Positions 25,027 through 35,036 of a DNA stretch of 64,000 nt are shown in pieces (position 1 is the stretch's first letter; each line of letters opens with the position of its first letter). The stretch lies in the NCBI RefSeq assembly GCF_000355905.1, contig NZ_APLF01000006.1, positions 1 to 64,000 on the forward strand, written 5' to 3'. Both the position numbers and the translations under genes were made by a program. The notes under the pieces were generated by a model. That model did not search any database, was not told the origin of the DNA, and was given only the letters and a program-made list of their open reading frames with translations. Source of the DNA: Psychroflexus gondwanensis ACAM 44 (GTDB taxonomy: Bacteria; Bacteroidota; Bacteroidia; Flavobacteriales; Flavobacteriaceae).

Positions 25027-28000
25027 ATGTCATCAGAAAAGAAATATTGGAAAAGTGCAGAACAGCTAGAGGAGAATAGTCCATTAGTTGAAGCTCTTGA
25101 ACAAAATGAATTTGCAGATCATATTCCTGCAGATGAGTTTTTGGGTGATAAAGAAAAGCTTGAGGGTTCGCAAACTTCTAGAAGAGATTTCCTGAAGTAT
25201 GTAGGATTTAGTACAGCAGCAGCTTCTTTAGCAGCTTGTGAGGGCCCTGTAGTTAAATCTATCCCTTACGTTGTTCAGCCTGAGCGTATAATCCCTGGTG
25301 TTGCAGACTTTTATGCTACAACAATTGCAGACGGGTTTGACTTCGCAAGTGTTCTTGTTAAGACCAGAGAAGGGCGACCAATAAAAATTGACAATAATAC
25401 TGTATCCAACGGGCTTTCTGCTGGAAAAGCGAGGGTTCATGCTTCGGTCTTAGACTTGTATGATATCCAGCGTTTACAGAATCCTCAAATTGAAAATAGA
25501 GATGTAACATGGACGGAATTCTTTTCATCTTTAGAAACAGATTTGAAATCTAATGCTGAAAAGAAAACTTATCTATTAACGCAAACTTTCGCTTCTCCTT
25601 CAACAGATAAGCTTATAAAAGAGTTTCAAGAACAGTATCCTAACGTTGTTCGCGTTGTTTATGATACCGTTTCTGATGAGGCTGCTTTAGATGCTTTTGA
25701 AGCTAAATACGGTTATAGAGCTTTACCTAATTATGATTTTTCTAAATCAGAAATGATCGTTTCTGTTGGTGCTGATTTCTTAGGAGACTGGCAAGGTGGT
25801 GCTTTTGATTCTGGTTACAGCAAGAGTAGAGTGCCTAAAGATGGAAAAATGTCTCGCCACGTTCAATTTGAAGCAAATATGTCTCTTACCGGAGCCAATG
25901 CTGATAAGCGTGTGCCTGTTAAGCCTTCTTTGCAAAAGAAAATTGTTGTAGAGATATATAACCAAATCGTTGGTAAAGTTGCTTCAACAAATTTGAGTGA
26001 TGCCTTACAAAACCATGTGAATAACGCTATAACTCAACTTAAATCGAAATCTTCCAAATCCATTTTTGTAACGGGATTACAATCTTTGGAAGCTCAAGCC
26101 ATGGCTTTAGAAATCAATGAAACCTTGAGTAGTGAGGTTTTGAATATTGAAAACCCAAGGCTTATTCGTCAAGGTCAAAACTCTAAAATTAAAACTTTAA
26201 TTTCGGAAGCGAAGGCTGGTAATGTTGGTGCTTTAATGATTGCCGGAGTCAACCCAGCTTACTCTCTTCCAAATGCAGATGAATTTATTGCTGCTTTGGG
26301 AAACATCAATACAACAGTTGGTTTTTCTATGAAGAAAGACGAAACGGCTTCACGTTGTAAATATATTGCTGCAACCCCTCATTACTTGGAGTCTTGGGGA
26401 GATGTGAGATTTACAAAAAAAGATTTCAGTTTAATACAACCTACAATTCAGCCGCTTTTCAATACTAAACAATTTGAAGATTGCTTATTGAAATTGACAG
26501 GTAATTCAAGCAAGTATTATGAATATGTAAAAACTAATTTCAAGTCTACTTTTGATGGAATTTCTTGGAATCAATCTTTACATGATGGTAGTTTCTCTTC
26601 TAATGTGGAACTTCCAAAAACTACAGAAACCTCTACAGTTGATTTTTCTTCAGGTGCCAGAAAGCTTATTTCTGAAAGTAATGCTGAAGGATTTGAATTA
26701 ACTTTATACACTAAAACTTCACTCGGAGACGGTCGTCAAGCCAACAACCCTTGGTTGCAGGAAATGCCCGATCCCATCACGAGAACATCATGGGACAATT
26801 ACGTGACCATGTCTAAGGCAGATGCTGAAGCTTTGGGTCTTACTAATACAAATGTTGCTAATGGTGCTTTAAACGGTAATTACGTCACTGTTTCACTAGG
26901 GGATAAGAAAATTTCAAAATTACCTGTTATCATCCAGCCAGGCCAAGCACCTGGATCTATTGGTATTGCTTTAGGTTACGGAAAGACAGAGTCTATCCAA
27001 GAAGAAATGCAGGTAGGTGTAAATGCTTTCCCACTTTACCAAGACTTTGATGTCAATCAAAATGTCACAGTAGATGCGGTGGATGGTATCCATGAGTTTG
27101 CTTGTGTCCAACTTCACCATACGATGATGGGCAGACGTGATATTGTAAAAGAAACTACTTTAGAAATTTTTAATACCAAAGACAGACACCATTGGAACGC
27201 CGTTCCAGAGGTTTCCTTGAACCACCAAGAGGTTAAGGTGACAAGCCCTGACGTGGATCTTTGGGAGGAATTTGACCGTTCTATAGGTCACCACTTTAAT
27301 CTTTCAATAGATTTAAATGCGTGTACAGGCTGTGGAGCTTGTGTGATAGCTTGCCACAGTGAAAATAATGTTCCTGTAGTTGGTAAATCTGAAATACGTA
27401 AGAGTAGAGACATGCACTGGTTGAGAATTGACCGTTACTATTCTTCGGAAGAAACAATCGTGGAGGATTACGATAAGAAAAATAATATATCTGGATTATT
27501 TAGTGCTATAAATACTTATGGAGAACTCGAAGTTGCTTCAGAAGAAGATGTGCAAGTGATTTTTCAGCCTGTAATGTGTCAGCACTGTAATCATGCGCCT
27601 TGTGAAACGGTTTGTCCTGTTGCAGCTTCTGCCCACGGTCGCCAAGGTCAAAACCACATGACTTACAACAGATGCGTTGGAACTAGATACTGTGCTAATA
27701 ACTGTCCTTATAAAGTAAGACGATTCAACTGGTTCTTATACAACCAAAATGATGAATTCGATTATCATATGAATAATGATTTAGGCCGTATGGTTCTAAA
27801 CCCAGATGTAACTGTAAGGTCACGTGGAGTGATGGAAAAATGTTCTATGTGTATTCAAAAAACTCAAAAAACTATCCTAGATGCTAAACGCGACGGGAGA
27901 GTGATTGAGGACGGAGAATTCCATACGGCATGTTCTGCAGCTTGTGATAATGGTGCTATGCTTTTTGGAGATATTAATGACAAAGAAAGTGTAGTCTATA

Positions 28001-28101
28001 AGAAAGCACAAGACGATAGAATGTATCACCTCTTAGAGTACTTAGGAACTAAGCCTAATGTGATGTACCACACTAAAGTCAGAAACACAACAGAAGCATA
28101 A
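25027..28101 (+). CDS. actB: Alternative complex III subunit B, molybdopterin-fold iron-sulfur protein
   Basis: A 1024-residue subunit. The N-terminus carries a Tat-type motif SRRDFLK (51-57) followed by SLAAC, with a possible lipobox Cys71. A large molybdopterin-oxidoreductase-like domain follows (about 75-720; in this complex family it holds no cofactor). The C-terminal ferredoxin domain has CTGCGACVIAC, CQHCNHAPCETVCP, CVGTRYCANNCP and CSMC cluster motifs, ligands for three 4Fe-4S and one 3Fe-4S centres. I chose ATG at 25027 (MSSEKKYW); the longer frame from 24979 overlaps actA. It accepts electrons from the ActC quinol site. Confidence 0.93.
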   Translation: MSSEKKYWKSAEQLEENSPLVEALEQNEFADHIPADEFLGDKEKLEGSQTSRRDFLKYVGFSTAAASLAACEGPVVKSIPYVVQPERIIPGVADFYATTIADGFDFASVLVKTREGRPIKIDNNTVSNGLSAGKARVHASVLDLYDIQRLQNPQIENRDVTWTEFFSSLETDLKSNAEKKTYLLTQTFASPSTDKLIKEFQEQYPNVVRVVYDTVSDEAALDAFEAKYGYRALPNYDFSKSEMIVSVGADFLGDWQGGAFDSGYSKSRVPKDGKMSRHVQFEANMSLTGANADKRVPVKPSLQKKIVVEIYNQIVGKVASTNLSDALQNHVNNAITQLKSKSSKSIFVTGLQSLEAQAMALEINETLSSEVLNIENPRLIRQGQNSKIKTLISEAKAGNVGALMIAGVNPAYSLPNADEFIAALGNINTTVGFSMKKDETASRCKYIAATPHYLESWGDVRFTKKDFSLIQPTIQPLFNTKQFEDCLLKLTGNSSKYYEYVKTNFKSTFDGISWNQSLHDGSFSSNVELPKTTETSTVDFSSGARKLISESNAEGFELTLYTKTSLGDGRQANNPWLQEMPDPITRTSWDNYVTMSKADAEALGLTNTNVANGALNGNYVTVSLGDKKISKLPVIIQPGQAPGSIGIALGYGKTESIQEEMQVGVNAFPLYQDFDVNQNVTVDAVDGIHEFACVQLHHTMMGRRDIVKETTLEIFNTKDRHHWNAVPEVSLNHQEVKVTSPDVDLWEEFDRSIGHHFNLSIDLNACTGCGACVIACHSENNVPVVGKSEIRKSRDMHWLRIDRYYSSEETIVEDYDKKNNISGLFSAINTYGELEVASEEDVQVIFQPVMCQHCNHAPCETVCPVAASAHGRQGQNHMTYNRCVGTRYCANNCPYKVRRFNWFLYNQNDEFDYHMNNDLGRMVLNPDVTVRSRGVMEKCSMCIQKTQKTILDAKRDGRVIEDGEFHTACSAACDNGAMLFGDINDKESVVYKKAQDDRMYHLLEYLGTKPNVMYHTKVRNTTEA

Positions 28102-28133
28102 TCAACTAACTAGGAATAAATTTATAATAAATT

Positions 28134-29600
28134 ATGTCTCATTACGAATCGCCTATTAGAAAACCCTTAGTTACGGGGGATAAATCTTACCACGACGTTA
28201 CACTCGATGTGGTAAGACCTGTAGAGGGAAAGGCAAATAAATCATGGTGGGTGGTTTTCTCTATAGCACTCATTGCCTTTTTATGGGGTTTAGGTTGTAT
28301 TGTCTACACCGTATCCGAAGGGATTGGTACCTGGGGTCTTAACAAAACCATTGGTTGGGCCTGGGATATCACCAATTTTGTTTGGTGGGTAGGTATTGGC
28401 CATGCAGGAACATTAATTTCAGCAGTGCTTTTACTTTTCAGACAAAAATGGAGAATGGCTATTAACAGATCTGCTGAGGCCATGACTATTTTCTCAGTTA
28501 TTCAAGCGGGTCTTTTCCCAATTATTCACATGGGTCGTCCATGGTTAGCTTATTGGGTTCTTCCTATTCCTAACCAATTTGGATCTCTGTGGGTCAACTT
28601 TAACTCTCCTCTTCTTTGGGATGTATTTGCTATATCAACTTATCTTTCCGTATCTCTAGTATTCTGGTGGACAGGTTTATTGCCTGATTTTGCCATGATT
28701 AGAGATCGAGCTGTAAAGCCTTTTCAGAAACATATCTACGGCATCTTATCTTTTGGGTGGAGTGGTAGAGCAAAAGACTGGCAAAGATTCGAAGAAGTGT
28801 CTTTAGTTCTTGCAGGTTTAGCAACTCCTTTGGTTCTTTCGGTTCACACTATTGTATCTTTTGACTTTGCTACATCGGTTATACCAGGTTGGCACACCAC
28901 TATTTTCCCACCTTACTTTGTAGCTGGGGCTGTGTTTTCTGGTTTCGCAATGGTTAATACTCTTCTTATTATTATGAGAAAAGTGTCTAACCTAGAAAAC
29001 TATATTACTATTCAACATATAGAATTGATGAACATAGTCATTATGATTACAGGTTCTATTGTTGGTGTCGCCTATATTACCGAGCTGTTTATGGCGTGGT
29101 ATTCTGGTGTTGAATACGAACAATATGCTTTTCTTAATAGGGCGACTGGGCCTTACTGGTGGGCTTACTTGTTAATGATGACTTGCAACGTAGTCTCGCC
29201 TCAATTTATGTGGTTTCCAAAGTTAAGACGAAGTATTATGTTCTCATTTTTTATATCCATTGTCGTAAATATAGGAATGTGGTTTGAGCGTTTTGTCATT
29301 ATTGTAACTTCACTACACCGAGATTATATGCCATCCGCTTGGACTATGTTCTCTCCAACGTTTGTGGATATTGGAATTTTTGTAGGAACGATTGGATTTT
29401 TCTTTGTGTTATTCTTATTGTATGCTAGAACATTTCCTGTGATTGCTCAAGCTGAGGTGAAATCCATCTTGAAAACCTCTGGGGAAAAGTATAAAAAGAT
29501 AAGAGCTGAAAAAGGAGAGCATGCTAAACTTTATGATGAGCCAGTGCAAGAACCTTTACCAAATTTTACAGAACAGTTTAATTCTAAATCTAACTCATAA
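28134..29600 (+). CDS. actC: Alternative complex III subunit C, NrfD/PsrC-type membrane protein
   Basis: A 488-residue integral membrane protein of the NrfD/PsrC family with about ten transmembrane helices. It is one of the two homologous membrane subunits (with ActF) that form the quinol-binding core. The N-terminal IRKPLVTGDKSYHDVT stretch is typical of ActC. It is read 32 bp after actB, and its TAA stop shares one base with the ATG of actD (TAATG). Confidence 0.93.
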   Translation: MSHYESPIRKPLVTGDKSYHDVTLDVVRPVEGKANKSWWVVFSIALIAFLWGLGCIVYTVSEGIGTWGLNKTIGWAWDITNFVWWVGIGHAGTLISAVLLLFRQKWRMAINRSAEAMTIFSVIQAGLFPIIHMGRPWLAYWVLPIPNQFGSLWVNFNSPLLWDVFAISTYLSVSLVFWWTGLLPDFAMIRDRAVKPFQKHIYGILSFGWSGRAKDWQRFEEVSLVLAGLATPLVLSVHTIVSFDFATSVIPGWHTTIFPPYFVAGAVFSGFAMVNTLLIIMRKVSNLENYITIQHIELMNIVIMITGSIVGVAYITELFMAWYSGVEYEQYAFLNRATGPYWWAYLLMMTCNVVSPQFMWFPKLRRSIMFSFFISIVVNIGMWFERFVIIVTSLHRDYMPSAWTMFSPTFVDIGIFVGTIGFFFVLFLLYARTFPVIAQAEVKSILKTSGEKYKKIRAEKGEHAKLYDEPVQEPLPNFTEQFNSKSNS

Positions 29601-30127
29601 TGGCATCGAAAGTTTTACATGCGATTTTTACAGATGATGATATTTTGATGCAGGCGGTAAAAGCATTGCGCGAAAAAAAATATAGCATTAACGAAGTTTT
29701 TTGTCCTTTCCCAGTTCATGGTTTGGATAAAGCTTTGGGATTACCTGGTACTCGTTTAGCCATTACCTCCTTTCTATACGGTTTGGTTGGTTTGGCAGTG
29801 TCTACTTGGATGATGAATTTCATTATGATAGAAGACTGGCCTCAAAACATAGGGGGTAAACCAAGCTTTAGTTATCTTCAGAATATGCCAGCCTTTGTGC
29901 CTATTATGTTCGAGATGACTGTGTTTTTCGCAGCGCATTTAATGGTGATTACCTTCTACTTGAGAAGTAAGTTGTGGCCATTCAAGAAAGCTGAAAATCC
30001 AGATGTAAGGACGACAGATGATAAATTTTTAATGGAGATCTCTGTCAATGAAAATAACGTTCAAGCCATTGCTGAAGTCTTGCACGAAAATGGAGCCTCA
30101 GAAATTAAATTAATAGATAATAAATAA
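29600..30127 (+). CDS. actD: Alternative complex III subunit D (DUF3341)
   Basis: A 175-residue protein with a soluble N-terminal alpha/beta part, two transmembrane helices (about 55-75 and 97-117) and a soluble C-terminus. The motif FCPFPVHGLDKALGLPGTRL is the DUF3341/ActD signature. It is a structural subunit that packs beside ActC. It is translationally coupled to actC by the TAATG overlap. Confidence 0.92.
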   Translation: MASKVLHAIFTDDDILMQAVKALREKKYSINEVFCPFPVHGLDKALGLPGTRLAITSFLYGLVGLAVSTWMMNFIMIEDWPQNIGGKPSFSYLQNMPAFVPIMFEMTVFFAAHLMVITFYLRSKLWPFKKAENPDVRTTDDKFLMEISVNENNVQAIAEVLHENGASEIKLIDNK

Positions 30128-30131
30128 GTTC

Positions 30132-30719
30132 ATGAAAAGTTTATTTACCATATTACTTATAGCTTTTTGTATGATCGTTGTCTCTTGTTCAGACAAAAGA
30201 GAGCGTAACTATCAGTACTTTCCTGATATGTATGAATCTGTCCCTTATGATACCTATGGAGCTTATGATATATTTCAGGACGAGCAGGAGGCGAAAATAC
30301 CTGAGGAAGGGAGTATATCTAGAGGGTTTACACCTTATGAATACGACGACGATCCAGACGGATACGCATTGGCTAAAGCTGAGCTGAAAAATGAAGTTCC
30401 TTATACTGAAGAAAATTTAGCTAAGGGTAAAGAGCTTTATGCTATATACTGTGCAACATGTCATGGTGATAATGGAAAAGGAAAGGGATATCTGGTAGAA
30501 CGCGAAAAAATTCTTGGGGTGCCTAGTTATGACGACCAAGGTAGAGCTATTACAGAAGGAAGTGTTTACCACGTGATGTGGCATGGAATTAATACCATGG
30601 GTTCTTACGCATCTCAAATGGATAGCGAAGAACTTTGGCTTGTTGACCATTATGTTATGAAGCTTAAGGCTGAGTTGGAAGGTCAAGAACCAAGAGAATT
30701 TGAATCAGAGTCAGAATAA
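30132..30719 (+). CDS. actE: Alternative complex III subunit E, monoheme cytochrome c lipoprotein
   Basis: A 195-residue lipoprotein with signal and lipobox MIVVSC (Cys19). The class I cytochrome c domain begins near 90 with C107-x-x-C110-H111 (YCATCHGDNGKG). The axial methionine is probably the one in INTMGSYASQM. It carries electrons from the ActA haems towards the oxidase. It starts 5 bp after actD. Confidence 0.92.
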   Translation: MKSLFTILLIAFCMIVVSCSDKRERNYQYFPDMYESVPYDTYGAYDIFQDEQEAKIPEEGSISRGFTPYEYDDDPDGYALAKAELKNEVPYTEENLAKGKELYAIYCATCHGDNGKGKGYLVEREKILGVPSYDDQGRAITEGSVYHVMWHGINTMGSYASQMDSEELWLVDHYVMKLKAELEGQEPREFESESE

Positions 30720-30750
30720 AAAATTAATTATAATACCAAGCTGAGATATT

Positions 30751-32052
30751 ATGTATACAATGTCAAGTAAGTTAAAATTATTCTCTTTGGCCCTCATTAT
30801 TGTTGGAGCCATAGGTTTAATTTACGGATTCATCGATGCCCCATCATCTGTTGAAGACGTCAAAGAAATGCTTCACGCAGAGGATGCTGCGCATAGCGGT
30901 GAAGTAGCTATGGGATCTAGTGGAGCTGACGAAGCAGCCCATGCAGATGAACATGCTGAGCATGTATTTCATCAACTGCAAAACAAACCTTGGGCAGCTA
31001 TCTACGTTCCAGCTTTATTTATATTTTTAATTTCTCTTGGTGTTTTTGTATTCTATGCGCTTCAAAATGTTGCACAAGCAGGATGGTCCCCTGTCTTATT
31101 TAGAGTCATGGAGGGTATCACTTCATACTTAGTCCCTGGCGGAATTATAGTATACATAATTCTTTTATTATCGACTTTACACCTCAATCATTTATTCATT
31201 TGGATGGATCCTGAAGTTGTTGCAAACGATGTAATTATTCAAAATAAAACAGCCTATTTAAATACACCATTTTTCTTAATAAGAGCTGCTATCTATATGA
31301 TCGGTTGGATTCTTTTCTCCAAATTGATTATCAAGAACTCGAGAAAACTTGATGATGAGTTTAGCCTTACTTTACATAAGCGTAATTTCAAATTATCCGC
31401 TATGTTCCTAGTCTTCTTTATTGTAACAGAGTCTATGATGTCGTGGGACTGGATTATGAGTATCGATACGCACTGGTTTAGTACTTTATTCGGATGGTTT
31501 GTTTTAGCAAGTATTTTGGTTTCCGCAGTGACTACTATTGCTCTGGTAACGATTTACCTGAAAGGGAAAGGCTATTTAGAGCATGTAAATAACAGTCATA
31601 TCCACGATTTAGCTAAGTTTATGATGGGATTTTCTATATTCTGGGCTTATTTGTGGTTTTCTCAATTTTTATTGATCTGGTATGCCAACATACCAGAAGA
31701 AGTGACATATTACGTTTCAAGGCTTGAGGATTATCCCGTGTTATTCTTTGGAACCGTAATTATGAATTGGCTTCTCCCAATGTTGATTTTGATAAATTCT
31801 GATTTCAAGAGAGTCAATTGGATAGTTATTTTTGCAGGTATTATTATCTTAGTAGGTAACTATATGAACTTTTTTGTTCTTATTATGCCAGGCACAGTTG
31901 GTGAATCTTGGTTTATTGGTATTCCAGAAATAAGCTCCATTTTGTTGATTTCAGGTATATTTATTTTTACAGTATTTAGTGCGCTAGCAAAAGCACCTCT
32001 TACTGTAAAACACAGTGCTTTCCTCGAAGAAAGTAAACATTTTCAATACTAG
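30751..32052 (+). CDS. actF: Alternative complex III subunit F, membrane protein
   Basis: A 433-residue membrane protein homologous to ActC, with about ten transmembrane helices. Residues 29-75 are a His/Asp/Glu/Ala-rich linker (HAEDAAHSGEV and AAHADEHAEHVFHQL), a possible periplasmic metal-rich loop. The core includes the WDWIMSIDTHWFSTLFGWF block characteristic of ActF. ATG at 30751 was kept; the ATG at 30760 (MSSKLK) is an equal alternative. Confidence 0.9.
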   Translation: MYTMSSKLKLFSLALIIVGAIGLIYGFIDAPSSVEDVKEMLHAEDAAHSGEVAMGSSGADEAAHADEHAEHVFHQLQNKPWAAIYVPALFIFLISLGVFVFYALQNVAQAGWSPVLFRVMEGITSYLVPGGIIVYIILLLSTLHLNHLFIWMDPEVVANDVIIQNKTAYLNTPFFLIRAAIYMIGWILFSKLIIKNSRKLDDEFSLTLHKRNFKLSAMFLVFFIVTESMMSWDWIMSIDTHWFSTLFGWFVLASILVSAVTTIALVTIYLKGKGYLEHVNNSHIHDLAKFMMGFSIFWAYLWFSQFLLIWYANIPEEVTYYVSRLEDYPVLFFGTVIMNWLLPMLILINSDFKRVNWIVIFAGIIILVGNYMNFFVLIMPGTVGESWFIGIPEISSILLISGIFIFTVFSALAKAPLTVKHSAFLEESKHFQY

Positions 32053-32077
32053 AAACCTATTAAAAGAAAGATAGACG

Positions 32078-33124
32078 ATGATCGCATTACTTATAATAAT
32101 TGTTGCAGCCCTTTTAGGAATTACGATTTGGCAGATTTCAAAGATCTTCAAATTATCTCAGCCTATCGAAAGTGACGATTCACAAATTGCCACCAATAAA
32201 GACAATGAAAAGCAAGGAAAATTATTTTTAGTTTTCATTGTATTTCTTTATGGTCTTATGTTTTATTCCTTTTGGAGTCTAAGCAAATTTTACGTTCCAG
32301 CGGCGTCAGACCATGCTGAAGATTATGATCAATTATTTTTTATCTCTATTGGACTTATTATGTTTGTTCAGGTAATCATCCAATTTATACTTTACTGGTT
32401 TGCCTATAAATATAGAGGTCAAAAAGGAAGGAAAGCCCTTTTTTATGCCGATAATGATAAACTTGAATTTGTATGGACTATTATTCCCGTTATCACGTTA
32501 TCTGCTCTTATTATTTACGGGTTATTTAGTTGGTCAGAAATCATGAATGTCGAAGAAACTGATGACACTCTTGTCGTTGAAATCTATGCTTATCAATTTG
32601 CCTGGAGAGCGAGATATTCTGGTGAAGATCGCACCCTTGGTGAGGCGAACGTAAGATTTATAGAAGGCATCAATCAATTGGGTGTAAGTGAAACTGATCC
32701 CTATGCCAAAGATGATATTATAACAACAGAACTACATTTACCAGTAAATCGACCTGTATTATTCAAATTTAGATCTCAGGACGTTTTACACTCAGCTTAT
32801 TTTCCATTTTTCAGATCACAAATGAATGTTGTTCCGGGGATGACCACACAGTTTGGTTTCACACCTTCAATAACTTCTAAAGAAATCCGAAATAGCGATT
32901 ATATGGTAGATAAAGTACGAAATATTAACGAAATTCGTGAAAACAATGACAATCTAGGGCCAGATGAAAAAAATTATGAGTTTGAGTATTACTTGTTGTG
33001 TAATAAGATTTGTGGAGTGTCCCACTATAATATGCAAATGAAAATTGTTGTTGAAACTGAGGAAGAATATCAAAAATGGATATCGGAGCAACAAACATTT
33101 GGTGAATTAACAGCAAAAAATTAA
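32078..33124 (+). CDS. coxB: Cytochrome c oxidase subunit II
   Basis: A 348-residue subunit with two membrane anchors (about 50-70 and 80-105, plus an N-terminal hydrophobic stretch) and a periplasmic cupredoxin domain. The CuA site is complete: C308, C312, H316 and M319 in LCNKICGVSHYNMQM, with the partner His in DVLHSAYFP. There is no fused cytochrome c domain, so electrons come from a separate cytochrome, probably ActE. It sits 25 bp after actF, fitting the alternative complex III-oxidase supercomplex. Confidence 0.95.
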   Translation: MIALLIIIVAALLGITIWQISKIFKLSQPIESDDSQIATNKDNEKQGKLFLVFIVFLYGLMFYSFWSLSKFYVPAASDHAEDYDQLFFISIGLIMFVQVIIQFILYWFAYKYRGQKGRKALFYADNDKLEFVWTIIPVITLSALIIYGLFSWSEIMNVEETDDTLVVEIYAYQFAWRARYSGEDRTLGEANVRFIEGINQLGVSETDPYAKDDIITTELHLPVNRPVLFKFRSQDVLHSAYFPFFRSQMNVVPGMTTQFGFTPSITSKEIRNSDYMVDKVRNINEIRENNDNLGPDEKNYEFEYYLLCNKICGVSHYNMQMKIVVETEEEYQKWISEQQTFGELTAKN

Positions 33125-33146
33125 TTATAAAAATAAATAAGAATAT

Positions 33147-34967
33147 ATGTCAGTAGCTGCACAACCACTAGCGAACGATCATGCACATGAGGAAGGACAT
33201 CACGAGCCCACTTTCATAGAGAAGTACATATTTAGTACAGATCATAAAATGATCGCTAAACAATATTTAATTTCTGGCCTTATCATGGGCTTCATTGGTA
33301 TAGCAATGTCTATGTTAATGAGACTACAACTGGCATGGCCAAATGAAACGTTTTGGATTTACGAAGTTTTACTTGGACGTTTTGGAGAAGATGGAGTAAT
33401 GGATCCAAGTATCTATTTGGCTCTTTCTACAATCCACGGAACTATTATGGTTTTTTATGTCCTTACTGCAGGTTTAAGTGGTACGTTTAGTAATTTACTT
33501 ATACCCTTGCAAATTGGGGCTAGAGATATGGCATCAGGATTTATGAACATGATATCCTATTGGTTGTTCTTTATTTCTTGTGTTGTTATTGTCTCCTCCT
33601 TTTTTGTAGAAGCTGGTCCTGCATCTGCTGGATGGACAGTCTACCCTCCACTTAGTGCATTACCACAAGCTATAGGTGGTTCAGGATTGGGGATGACACT
33701 TTGGTTAGTTGCTATCACTATATTTGTTGCTTCTTCTCTATTAGGATCACTTAATTACATCGTAACAGTTCTTAACTTAAGAACTCAAGGGATGACGATG
33801 ACAAGATTGCCCTTAACGATTTGGGCGTTTTTTGTTACTGCAATTATTGGTGTGGTTTCATTCCCAGTTTTATTAGCTGCTGGTCTTCTTCTTTTGATGG
33901 ATCGTAGCTTCGGGACTTCATTTTTCCTTAGTGATATTTATATACAAGGTGAAGTTTTGTCCTATCAAGGGGGATCTCCCGTCTTATATGAACACTTATT
34001 TTGGTTCTTAGGCCATCCCGAGGTCTATATTGTTTTACTACCTGCTTTAGGAATCGCTTCAGAAGTTATTGCGACCAATTCCAGAAAGCCAATTTTTGGT
34101 TACAGAGCGATGATTGCTTCCATTTTAGCTATTGCTTTCCTATCTACGGTGGTGTGGGGTCACCATATGTTCGTATCGGGTATGAATCCTTTCCTAGGTT
34201 CTGTCTTTACCTTTACAACCCTTTTAATTGCCATACCTTCAGGTGTAAAAGCCTTCAACTTTATTACAACCCTCTGGAAAGGTAATCTCCAATTAAATCC
34301 AGCTATGTTATTTGCTATTGGTTTAGTTTCCACCTTTATCACTGGTGGTCTTACAGGGATTATTTTAGGGGATAGTACATTGGATATAAATGTACATGAC
34401 ACGTATTTTGTTATTGCTCACTTTCATTTGGTGATGGGTATTTCAGCATTATATGGATTATTTGCTGGAGTTTATCATTGGTTTCCAAAAATGTTTGGTA
34501 GAATGATGAACAAAAATCTTGGTTATGTTCACTTCTGGATTACTGCTGTTGGAGCATATGGTATTTTCTTCCCAATGCACTTTATTGGTATGGCCGGATT
34601 ACCAAGACGTTATTATAAATTTACCGAGTTTCCTTACTTTGACGATCTAGCTGATACTAATATTCTTATTTCCGTATTCGCATTCGTCACAGCAGGAGCC
34701 CAATTATTTTTTGTCTACAATTTTATTCACTCAATTTTCTACGGGAAGAAAGCAGAGCAAAATCCATGGAAGTCCAATACCTTAGAGTGGACTACCCCCG
34801 TTAAGCACATCCACGGTAACTGGCCTGGAGAAATTCCCCAAGTTCACAGATGGTCTTACGATTATAGTAAATTGAATAAAGAGGAAACAGATTATGTGAT
34901 TCCTGGTCAAGATTTTGTACCTCAAAACGTACCCTTACAGGAGCATGAGGAAGAAATGGACGATTAA
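33147..34967 (+). CDS. coxA: Cytochrome c oxidase subunit I
   Basis: A 606-residue haem-copper oxidase catalytic subunit with about 12 core helices. The CuB and cross-linked tyrosine region is FWFLGHPEVYIVLLPALG, followed by the HH pair in WGHHMFVSGM. The haem histidines are in DTYFVIAHFHLVMG. ATG at 33147. It is the last gene of the act-cox operon and is followed by a strong terminator. Subunits III and IV are encoded 20 kb away at 55947-57937. Confidence 0.95.
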   Translation: MSVAAQPLANDHAHEEGHHEPTFIEKYIFSTDHKMIAKQYLISGLIMGFIGIAMSMLMRLQLAWPNETFWIYEVLLGRFGEDGVMDPSIYLALSTIHGTIMVFYVLTAGLSGTFSNLLIPLQIGARDMASGFMNMISYWLFFISCVVIVSSFFVEAGPASAGWTVYPPLSALPQAIGGSGLGMTLWLVAITIFVASSLLGSLNYIVTVLNLRTQGMTMTRLPLTIWAFFVTAIIGVVSFPVLLAAGLLLLMDRSFGTSFFLSDIYIQGEVLSYQGGSPVLYEHLFWFLGHPEVYIVLLPALGIASEVIATNSRKPIFGYRAMIASILAIAFLSTVVWGHHMFVSGMNPFLGSVFTFTTLLIAIPSGVKAFNFITTLWKGNLQLNPAMLFAIGLVSTFITGGLTGIILGDSTLDINVHDTYFVIAHFHLVMGISALYGLFAGVYHWFPKMFGRMMNKNLGYVHFWITAVGAYGIFFPMHFIGMAGLPRRYYKFTEFPYFDDLADTNILISVFAFVTAGAQLFFVYNFIHSIFYGKKAEQNPWKSNTLEWTTPVKHIHGNWPGEIPQVHRWSYDYSKLNKEETDYVIPGQDFVPQNVPLQEHEEEMDD

Positions 34968-34987
34968 TTATTCTTTAAAATAGAGAG

Positions 34988-35021
34988 AAGCCTCCAAGAC
35001 AAATTTCTTGGAGGCTTTTTT
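34988..35021 (+). terminator. Intrinsic terminator of the act-cox operon
   Basis: AAGCCTCCAAGA (34988-34999) and TCTTGGAGGCTT (35006-35017) form a perfect 12-bp stem with loop CAAATT, then TTTT. Confidence 0.88.
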
Positions 35022-35024
35022 ATT

Positions 35025-35032
35025 TATCTTTG
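35025..35032 (+). promoter_or_regulatory. TAnnTTTG promoter element for ruvB
   Basis: TATCTTTG ends only 4 nt before the ruvB ATG. A start about 7 nt downstream would give a leaderless mRNA. Confidence 0.5.
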
Positions 35033-35036
35033 TAAC

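Noticed and set aside
30417-30686. Minus-strand frame opposite actE
   Set aside because: Antisense to a cytochrome c domain with clear haem motif; no family features.
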